Positions 35,276 through 42,704 of a stretch of DNA of 64,000 bases are shown in pieces. The notes under the pieces were generated by a model, which worked only from the letters and a program-made list of their open reading frames with translations, was not told the DNA's origin and made no database searches. Source of the DNA: Muribaculaceae bacterium Isolate-002 (NCI) (lineage in GTDB: Bacteria > Bacteroidota > Bacteroidia > Bacteroidales > Muribaculaceae); the NCBI GenBank assembly GCA_004102805.1, contig SCEG01000006.1:1-64000 (forward strand), in the 5' to 3' direction. The position numbers and the translations under genes are program-made. Every line of letters starts with the position of its first letter. Position 1 is the first letter of the stretch.

Positions 35276-36277
35276 TCAGTTTGAATGAACAAATCGGAAC
35301 TTAGCGTTCTGTATAGGAAAGACAAGCGACATTATTGCTCCTTCAATTGTCGCGTATGGCGTAAGGTCGTCAATCCTTTTCCCTGCGCTGTCAATCCATT
35401 GCAGATTATAGGTGTCGACAAACGGAGTTGGAATGAGGTGGCCTTTAAGTGCTCCTGTGCACCATCTGTGTGGTTCAATTTCTGCTCCTGACATGTATAT
35501 GATATCATAACCTCCGGTCTCTGACGGCAGCAGTGCCACTTTATATCGCCCTCCTTTAACCGCTATGTCTGTCTCTACATCTTCGTCAAAATATTCCCAT
35601 ATCGAGCATCTGACGTCATTACATTCGCGCAAGGCTTCACGTATGGCGCATTCGTCAGCATAAATCTGAGGAATTTCAGGTTTCGGAATATATAAATATG
35701 AATGTCTGTTAACTACGATATCATATTCCGATGTCACAGATGCTTTATCAACAAAACCATGATAATCAACTTTCCCGACAATATCCAGCATTCCGTCTCC
35801 GACAGCAATTGTGATTTCTTTTCCGTTGAGTTGAGCGCGTAAATATATCGGTGATCGTGTAATCGGAAGTTGCCTGCCGAAATCCTTGCTCCAAAGCATC
35901 TGGCCATCCATGCTCATCGTTATCTCAATGCTTTCGTCATGGTCGAAATCATATCTGTTACGCTCGACTTTGCGTGTGTTGAATGCAATGGAATGTTCCT
36001 CAGTCTCAAGTATCAGCGTCCAGTCTGTCTTGCCGGTAACTGCAGGGTGAATTCCTACTTCAATGCGCTGGCACTCCACATCTGCACCGTCGCAGTTGAA
36101 ACTGAATATATCGCCTTGTTTCAATTCTATTGGATTTATCACGACCATACCGTCGTAATCTCCGATATACGCTTTTGAGATGACAGGACAGCATGTTATC
36201 CAGACAAACATAATCACACGAACCATCGTGGAAATATGGCTCGGGATACGATTGTATGTATTGCAGTGTCTAATCAT
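35276..36277 (-). CDS. Hypothetical secreted protein downstream of miaA
   Basis: About 333 residues, family not recognised. A hydrophobic segment (VRVIMFVWITCCPVISKA) near the N-terminus looks like a signal peptide followed by YIGDYDGM. The ATG at 36277 overlaps the miaA stop (ATGATTAG), suggesting coupling, but a later ATG at 36226 directly before the signal is an equally good start. The rest is beta-rich with many aromatic and acidic residues and no obvious catalytic motif. It converges on the PepSY-like gene with only 6 bp between stops. Confidence 0.65.
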   Translation of the reverse strand: MIRHCNTYNRIPSHISTMVRVIMFVWITCCPVISKAYIGDYDGMVVINPIELKQGDIFSFNCDGADVECQRIEVGIHPAVTGKTDWTLILETEEHSIAFNTRKVERNRYDFDHDESIEITMSMDGQMLWSKDFGRQLPITRSPIYLRAQLNGKEITIAVGDGMLDIVGKVDYHGFVDKASVTSEYDIVVNRHSYLYIPKPEIPQIYADECAIREALRECNDVRCSIWEYFDEDVETDIAVKGGRYKVALLPSETGGYDIIYMSGAEIEPHRWCTGALKGHLIPTPFVDTYNLQWIDSAGKRIDDLTPYATIEGAIMSLVFPIQNAKFRFVHSN

Positions 36278-37205
36278 GTAGGCCAATTATATTTCTGACA
36301 CTTTGAGTGAACTCATCATCAGATAATTCCGCCGAAAGCCAATGTATAGCATATCCACGTCGCTCCATACCCCTGAACCATGTCATCTGACGTTTGGCAA
36401 ACTGATGTATCGCAATTTCCAGTTTTGACACCATTTCATCGTATGACAAAATTCCGGTCACGTATTCTGTTATATACTTGTATTCAAGTCCGTAGTATAT
36501 AAGGTCGTCCGGCGAGATTCCTGATGCAATAAGTCCTTTGATTTCGTCAACCATTCCCTCTTTGAGCCGTTGGTGGAGTCTGCGGGTTATTTTCTGACGT
36601 CGCAGTTCACGGTCGATGTCAACACCTATAACTATTGCATCAATGGGCGAGGGGACTGTTTCGCCAGACAGCTCCGGATGCTCGGCATAATATGATTGTA
36701 TTTCAATCGCACGTATAGCTCGCTTTGCGGTGTCTACATCTGTCACATTATGAAGCCGTTTCATTGATGACAGTATTTTAGTGAGCTCTTCAAGTGATTT
36801 TCCTTCCAGTTCCGCACGCAGGGCTTTGTTCTCGGGAACATCCGGCAATCTCAATCCGTTCAGTAATGATTCAATATAAAGACCTGTGCCGCCGCATACT
36901 ATTGGCCTGCGTCCCTGGCTACGGATGTCTGATATAGCATTACCCGCATCTTTAAGGAAACGGTGAAGGTTGTATTTCTCCCCTGCATCAGCAATATCTA
37001 TAAGATGATATCGTATGCTCCCATATTCATTCAAATCCTTTCCGGTGCCGATTGTCATGCCTTTGTATACCTGACGCGAATCTCCGCTTATAATTTCTCC
37101 GTCAAGATCTTCAGCCACCGCCACCGCACGATGTGTCTTGCCCGATGCTGTCGGGCCGATTATCGCTATTACGGGATCTTGTCTATGTGTTTCATTTTGG
37201 TCCAT
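36270..37205 (-). CDS. miaA: tRNA dimethylallyltransferase
   Basis: 311 residues from the ATG at 37205; the frame is open to a GTG at 37220 that overlaps the upstream stop. It adds a prenyl group to A37 in tRNAs reading UNN codons. The P-loop GPTASGKT is near the N-terminus, followed by ISGDSRQVYKGMTIGTGK, RPIVCGGTGLYIES and YYGLEYKYI, all typical of the family. It lies in a three-gene run with an upstream membrane protein gene and a downstream secreted protein gene. Confidence 0.96.
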   Translation of the reverse strand: MDQNETHRQDPVIAIIGPTASGKTHRAVAVAEDLDGEIISGDSRQVYKGMTIGTGKDLNEYGSIRYHLIDIADAGEKYNLHRFLKDAGNAISDIRSQGRRPIVCGGTGLYIESLLNGLRLPDVPENKALRAELEGKSLEELTKILSSMKRLHNVTDVDTAKRAIRAIEIQSYYAEHPELSGETVPSPIDAIVIGVDIDRELRRQKITRRLHQRLKEGMVDEIKGLIASGISPDDLIYYGLEYKYITEYVTGILSYDEMVSKLEIAIHQFAKRQMTWFRGMERRGYAIHWLSAELSDDEFTQSVRNIIGLHD

Positions 37206-37212
37206 AATCCGC

Positions 37213-38547
37213 TTATTCACCTAAACCTTTGGTAATTTTATGCCATAGCCTGCGCAGACGGTAGAACGGTCTGTCCTCGTTGATTTCCGCAACATAAAGC
37301 CAGTTGGAGTCATTATAATCGACATCCCATGTGGGCATATCCTTAAGGCGGAAAGTCGGCTTGTAATGCTTGATTTCATAAAGTCTGTGGCCGTGTCTGT
37401 CATACGCCTTCCATGCCATTGTAATGGTATATATACGGCTTAATTCGGCCGCAAGAGCCATTGCCACGAGTCCCTCCCTGATCATTTCGTTTGTTTCCTG
37501 AAGAGAAAACCACTGTCCCTTGAGGGTATCGGCAGTCTTTTCCGCATCGTTGACAAAGGCCACGAAATGGAACATATTGTTATACATGCCGGGGTCGCAA
37601 CTTTTGAAAATAAGGCGTGTTTCAGCATCCGGCACTTCTGACGCGTCAATGAAATAGTTGTGCGCTTCAAGATTGGTGATTGTCTCTTTAAACGGGAGCG
37701 ACACTTTCAGCGGCACGTCAATCTTAAGTTCATCGGAAAATATAGCGTCGCTGGTCGGCTCCGGTATATTAAGCAGGATTCTGTCATTGCATATCACGAG
37801 ATAACGTATGGTTGTTCCCTGACGCTCTATAACTTTGGCTGTGGCGTTGTTCTGACAGTAATATACCCATAAAGTATAGTAACGGGCACCGAAATATATC
37901 AGAGAAAGAACATAGCACATCAACGGACACAATATAAAGAAATAGCTGTCAGACTTGTTGATATTTATATTTACATAAAAAAACAAATAGTAAGTCCAGG
38001 TTGTGACGGCAAGTGCCAGCGACAGCCAGAAGAGAAATTTTACCTGTATCTTTGATTCGCGGTTATACAGCATGCCTATCAGACCGCGGTCAATAGCCTC
38101 TCCGAGGCGGTTGTGACACGAGCGACATGATCGAGGATTGTTCCCACGGAATATGTTGAAGATGCATACAATGACAGCAACAACCGATATATCAAGCACC
38201 GGGAGCAATGGGTTTGCGAGGTTGATAGGCTGACCGATTATCCCGTTTACGTCGCTGTGAGTCTTGTAAAACATATCCGCCAGCATGACCGCAGCACTTA
38301 TGATAAGTATGACTTGCACAAGATGTGGCATACGGAAACATGTCGGTGACGGCTGAATACGGTTACGGCGGTCAAGAATGGTCAGTATGCCGGCCAATAG
38401 TAGTGGCACTGCCGGCAATATACGAGCAGAAACCAAAGGGGTGATTAATATCGGCAAGGCAAGAAAGCCTACCGATACGGCCCAATTCGCCCATAGGGAG
38501 AATATGCATTGTGCAAGAGTTTGTCGACGTTGATATGAGTGAAACAT
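37213..38547 (-). CDS. Uncharacterised multi-pass membrane protein
   Basis: 444 residues. Predicted helices at about 20-58, 76-95, 113-136, 166-190 and 198-225 form an N-terminal membrane part, which contains a CRSCHNRLG loop with two cysteines. The C-terminal half, about 200 residues, is soluble and includes 'KAYDRHGHRLYEIKHYKPTFRLKD' and 'TWDVDYNDSNWLYVAEINEDRPFY'. I do not recognise the family and have no basis for a function. It ends just before miaA (stop at 37213, miaA ATG at 37205), so they share a transcript. Confidence 0.7.
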   Translation of the reverse strand: MFHSYQRRQTLAQCIFSLWANWAVSVGFLALPILITPLVSARILPAVPLLLAGILTILDRRNRIQPSPTCFRMPHLVQVILIISAAVMLADMFYKTHSDVNGIIGQPINLANPLLPVLDISVVAVIVCIFNIFRGNNPRSCRSCHNRLGEAIDRGLIGMLYNRESKIQVKFLFWLSLALAVTTWTYYLFFYVNININKSDSYFFILCPLMCYVLSLIYFGARYYTLWVYYCQNNATAKVIERQGTTIRYLVICNDRILLNIPEPTSDAIFSDELKIDVPLKVSLPFKETITNLEAHNYFIDASEVPDAETRLIFKSCDPGMYNNMFHFVAFVNDAEKTADTLKGQWFSLQETNEMIREGLVAMALAAELSRIYTITMAWKAYDRHGHRLYEIKHYKPTFRLKDMPTWDVDYNDSNWLYVAEINEDRPFYRLRRLWHKITKGLGE

Positions 38548-38632
38548 TTATAACGACATTTTTATCATGGCAATTTGTGGTGCCATATTAAAACTGTAAC
38601 AATACTTTATTTGTAACTTCCGATTCAGATGC

Positions 38633-40822
38633 TTACAGATTCTTCATGAAGAAGTCAATCATTTTGCCGTATACCACGGCTCTTGCATTACATCCGTTGA
38701 TTGAATGATTCATGTTCGGGAAAAGCAGCATGTCACACAGAGTGCCATCAGACTGGAGTCGTGACACATACTCCATTGTGTTAGCCATGTGAACGTTGTC
38801 ATCTGCTGTGCCGCTCATAATCAAAAGCGCGCAGTCTACTCCGGCAGTTTTTAGTAAAGGAGCTGAGTCATTATACCCATCCTCATTGGCACGCGGAGTG
38901 AGCATGTACCGTTCGGCATAAACGGTATCATAATACCTCCAGTCAGTTACAGGAGCGATGGCAACGGCAGCCTTGTATGGATTTCCAAGAGCTGAAATCG
39001 CCATGAGCGTCTCATATCCGCCGTAACTCCATCCGCATATGCCGATACGGTCAGCATCGACGTATGGAAGTGATGCCATATATTTTGCCGCATTAATTTG
39101 GTCTACAGTTTCGTAATAACCGAGATTACGGTAGACGCATGTCTCAAATTCACGTCCGCGGCTTCCGGTGCCTCGACCATCCACACATGCCACAATAAAT
39201 CCATTCTTGGCTGCAAAATACTGCCAGTCGAAGCTCCAGCGATTGAGAACTTCCTGTGAGCCCGGGCCACTGTATTGCCACATTATGACCGGATACTTTT
39301 GTGCCTGTTTAAAATCTGGCGGTAATATTATATATCCGTTAAGTTCGTTGCCGTCAGAATTTACTGTAATGAATTTTTTCTCGGGCAGGGTAGAGTAGCG
39401 TGACTTGAAATTCTCATTGTTGCCAAGTTCGCGCATCACTTTGCCGTTTGAACCGAGCAGAGTATAGTGAGGTGGCGTCATTGCGTCTGATACGGTCAAT
39501 ACCATAGAGTTGCAGCCGGGAGTGAATTCGGCAGAAGAAAAAGTTCCGGCAGGAGATAAATCTGTAATCTTCCCTTTGATATCTATTTTGCTCACTACGC
39601 GGTTAAGCGGACCTGAAGCTGTTGACTGGAAATATACATTTCCGGCTTTGTCAATTCCATAGCATTGCTTGACATCATAGTCGCCGGATGTAATCTGGCG
39701 CAGTTGCGCTCCGGCAAGGCTGTATTCATAAAGATGATTGAAGCCGGAACGAGCTGAATTTATGATTACTGATTTATTGGTAATGACTATATTTTCGTAA
39801 GTCAAGGGGGCTATCCACGCTTTTGACTCCTCCACATAAAGAGACTTGACTACAGTTGATTTCGGATTGACGCTGTATATTTCCATGCGGTTCTGGTCTC
39901 TGTTGAGTGTCGTAACCAGCAACTGTTCTGCCGTAGCGGCATATTCAATACGTGGGATATATTCAATTTCACTATCTGGCAAAGTGATATCTTTTGTCTT
40001 GCGTGTAGAGATGTCATAGCTGTGCAGCGTGACAGTAGAATTGTTGGCTCCGGCTACCGGATATTTATATGACAGTTGGCCGGGATAGAGTGCATAATCG
40101 TTTTTAGGGTCGCAGGTGCCCTGATAAAGCGCTATGTTGTAGAGCGGCACGTCTGTCTCGTCAAAACTGACGTATGAGAGAGTCTCGCTGTCCGGAGCCC
40201 ATGCCAGAGTCGAAGTGGTCGAGAATTCTTCTTCGTAGGTCCAGTCGGTTGCGCCATTGATTACGGAATTAATTACACCGTTTGTGGTTACAGCAACTTC
40301 AGTATCGTAATCGAGCTTCTTTATATATATATTATTGTCAGATACAAATGCTACCGATCTGCCGTCAGGAGAAAATTGTGGAATTTGTTGATAGCCATGT
40401 TCCTTTGACAGGGGTTTCAATATATTGCGTTTGATTTCAAAAACATAATATCGGGCCTTATATGAACGGCGATATACCATTTCCTTGTCAATGGAAATCA
40501 ATAGTTTTGTTCCGTCAGGGCTGATCGAAAAACTTTCAAAACTGTTGATAGACGCTTCACGGGTTTTTGATGCATTAAACACAGTCTCAATTTCTTTACC
40601 CGATGCCAGATCATATTTTATTATGCGGGTATTGTCTGCGCTTGGTGCAAGATATGTCAGCCCGTCAGGCATAAATGTCATGTCAGGCGACGTTGCCAAT
40701 CTGTTGGCAGGATAAACATACGGAGCTATATCACTGACTATCGAATTTTTGCCCAAGCTGTCGGTCGGGATAGCAAGTGCTGTAAGAGAAAGAGTTGCAA
40801 GTATATTGACATTTATTTTCAT
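38633..40822 (-). CDS. Dipeptidyl peptidase IV (S9 prolyl peptidase)
   Basis: 729 residues. A signal peptide (about 1-24) sends it to the periplasm. A beta-propeller of about 450 residues carries the DWTYEEEF motif (193-200), whose glutamates hold the substrate N-terminus. The alpha/beta-hydrolase domain has Ser599 in GWSYGGY, the catalytic Asp in GTADDNVH (about 674) and His706 in NMNHSI. It removes Xaa-Pro dipeptides from the N-terminus of peptides, which fits the protein-degrading life of many Bacteroidales. It has its own small upstream region and no close cotranscribed partner. Confidence 0.94.
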   Translation of the reverse strand: MKINVNILATLSLTALAIPTDSLGKNSIVSDIAPYVYPANRLATSPDMTFMPDGLTYLAPSADNTRIIKYDLASGKEIETVFNASKTREASINSFESFSISPDGTKLLISIDKEMVYRRSYKARYYVFEIKRNILKPLSKEHGYQQIPQFSPDGRSVAFVSDNNIYIKKLDYDTEVAVTTNGVINSVINGATDWTYEEEFSTTSTLAWAPDSETLSYVSFDETDVPLYNIALYQGTCDPKNDYALYPGQLSYKYPVAGANNSTVTLHSYDISTRKTKDITLPDSEIEYIPRIEYAATAEQLLVTTLNRDQNRMEIYSVNPKSTVVKSLYVEESKAWIAPLTYENIVITNKSVIINSARSGFNHLYEYSLAGAQLRQITSGDYDVKQCYGIDKAGNVYFQSTASGPLNRVVSKIDIKGKITDLSPAGTFSSAEFTPGCNSMVLTVSDAMTPPHYTLLGSNGKVMRELGNNENFKSRYSTLPEKKFITVNSDGNELNGYIILPPDFKQAQKYPVIMWQYSGPGSQEVLNRWSFDWQYFAAKNGFIVACVDGRGTGSRGREFETCVYRNLGYYETVDQINAAKYMASLPYVDADRIGICGWSYGGYETLMAISALGNPYKAAVAIAPVTDWRYYDTVYAERYMLTPRANEDGYNDSAPLLKTAGVDCALLIMSGTADDNVHMANTMEYVSRLQSDGTLCDMLLFPNMNHSINGCNARAVVYGKMIDFFMKNL

Positions 40823-40901
40823 AATCTATGAATTGGTCTTTTAACCGTTTGTTTTTCTTTAAAACATTCTTGAAAAATCGGTATTCCCATTTTCTTAAGG
40901 C

Positions 40902-42698
40902 TTACCACAACAGCATTTGAGCCGGATTATTAGGCTCATCACGATGATGGGGCGCCTGATATCCGAACTCCGAGTCTGAAACGCCGCCGGGGCGTGCGTT
41001 AGTCCCTTCCGGAGGGGTCGGGACCAACCAGTTTGTGTCATCAAGCGATTGGTCGATAGATGATATCTGCGGCGACTTTTTGCGCTTTTGGCGTGATTGG
41101 GTTTCCGGAGATTTGCGCAGACGCTCGATTTCCTCCCGCAACAATGCCTCCGAGGCAGCCTGAAGCTGGAGGTTATTGTCAATGGTGGCTTTGAGAGAAG
41201 CTATCTCTGTGTCTTTTTGGTCAATCAGCGATTCCTTTTCTGAAAGTGTCTTAGTCGCTAAGTCGAGCTCACTGTCTTTTTCCTTGATCTGTTGTTGCAG
41301 TTCAGCTATTCTGTTTTGACGCGCCTCATTGATTTCATCAATTTTAACGAGCGATTCTTCAAATGCAGTCAATGATGTCCGTGATTCTTCGACTTCATCC
41401 TTCGCTTCCTGAAGTTCTTTCTTGGCCTGAGTAAGAGATTCCTGCAATTGGGTAATCATAGCATCGCGTGCTGATATCTCTTCTGCTGAACTGTCAGCTA
41501 CAGGCTGACTGATGCTGAGCGCCTCTTTGGCGGAACGTAGCTCATCAGTGAGTTGTTGCACTTTGACTGATTCGTTGTGCAGTTCGCTGTTTACACGTTG
41601 CAATTCAACAAGAGCACTCTCAAGGTTTTCATGCACGGAGTCAAGTTCAGCCTGCTTACGGTCAGAGAGTTCTGTCACTTCCTGCAACCGGAGTCCAAGA
41701 TCCGATACCCCGGCGGCAGACGCTTCAAGTGCGTCAAATTTCGATTGCAGCTCTTTGCATTGTGCCTCCTTTTCAGCAAGCGCCAGTTTGGCAGACGAAG
41801 CCTTATGATTGAGGTCGTTGATCATTGCGTCAGAAATTTCACATTTCTTTTTCAATACTACGATGTCATTAGCCAGAATATTGCGTTCGCGTGTAAGTGT
41901 CTCCTTTTGGGCAGTGAGATCGTCAACACTGTCTTTCAGCGAATTCAGTTGATTGATTGTGTTATTGTCAATTGTTTTGGACGTATTTTCCTTCAGCGTC
42001 TTTATCTCATTTCTGAGCATGTCATTATCATTGCGTAAAGTTTCAATGTCTCCATCTTGAATTGACATGGCCCGGAGTTTGTTGACGAGACTTTTGTTCT
42101 CAAGTTCGAATTGTTCCTTTTCCGCATGAAATGCATCTATCTGCTTTTCGAGATCATGTACACGTTCACTCAGAGCCCTTTTCTGACGTTCGGCCGATAG
42201 TTTCTGCTCTTTCCATTCTGCACTTGCATCTTCAATTTTTTTTGCTTTTTCACGAAGGGTCTCTATTTCACGCCTAAGAGAAATCTGTCCGTTTTCCAAT
42301 TTTATTTTCACACGGGTGTCAGCTTCTTTATCAAGTTGAGCCACATATTCTCTCATTGAACTGTCGAGAGCATCATGAATATAACGAGCCTGCTTGTCAG
42401 GATCAACGCTTTCGCGTAAGAATGGCGGCAGTGACTCGTTGAATATCTCAACTACTTTATTAAATATGGCATCCGGACAAGTATGCTCAACAACGTCTGT
42501 TATCGCTGTCTGAGAGTTGGCAGACACATCGCAATGCGATGCGTTGTGATTGTCCGGAATATCGACTGATGACGGTTGCTGCTTCCGTTGAGCCAGTGGC
42601 GTAACGGTTGCATCGCGTTGCAGCAATTCGTTCTCGTCTATTTCGTATTCGTCGTTTGAAAAACCGAATACTGATTTTATTTTTCCTAAAAAAGCCAT
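40902..42698 (-). CDS. Large coiled-coil protein paired with the receiver/PEP-synthase-like gene
   Basis: 598 residues without a signal or membrane helix. A ~90-residue N-terminal part (with 'FLGKIKSVFGFSND' and a short region around FNESLPPFLRESVDP) precedes a long heptad-rich coiled coil (about 120-520, with repeated E/K/L-rich stretches), and the C-terminal ~60 residues are disordered, basic and Pro-rich. It resembles structural or scaffold proteins; sequence alone gives no function. The ATG is 6 bp downstream of the stop of the gene at 42705-45662, so the two form an operon. Confidence 0.8.
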   Translation of the reverse strand: MAFLGKIKSVFGFSNDEYEIDENELLQRDATVTPLAQRKQQPSSVDIPDNHNASHCDVSANSQTAITDVVEHTCPDAIFNKVVEIFNESLPPFLRESVDPDKQARYIHDALDSSMREYVAQLDKEADTRVKIKLENGQISLRREIETLREKAKKIEDASAEWKEQKLSAERQKRALSERVHDLEKQIDAFHAEKEQFELENKSLVNKLRAMSIQDGDIETLRNDNDMLRNEIKTLKENTSKTIDNNTINQLNSLKDSVDDLTAQKETLTRERNILANDIVVLKKKCEISDAMINDLNHKASSAKLALAEKEAQCKELQSKFDALEASAAGVSDLGLRLQEVTELSDRKQAELDSVHENLESALVELQRVNSELHNESVKVQQLTDELRSAKEALSISQPVADSSAEEISARDAMITQLQESLTQAKKELQEAKDEVEESRTSLTAFEESLVKIDEINEARQNRIAELQQQIKEKDSELDLATKTLSEKESLIDQKDTEIASLKATIDNNLQLQAASEALLREEIERLRKSPETQSRQKRKKSPQISSIDQSLDDTNWLVPTPPEGTNARPGGVSDSEFGYQAPHHRDEPNNPAQMLLW

Positions 42699-42704
42699 GG
42701 CAGA

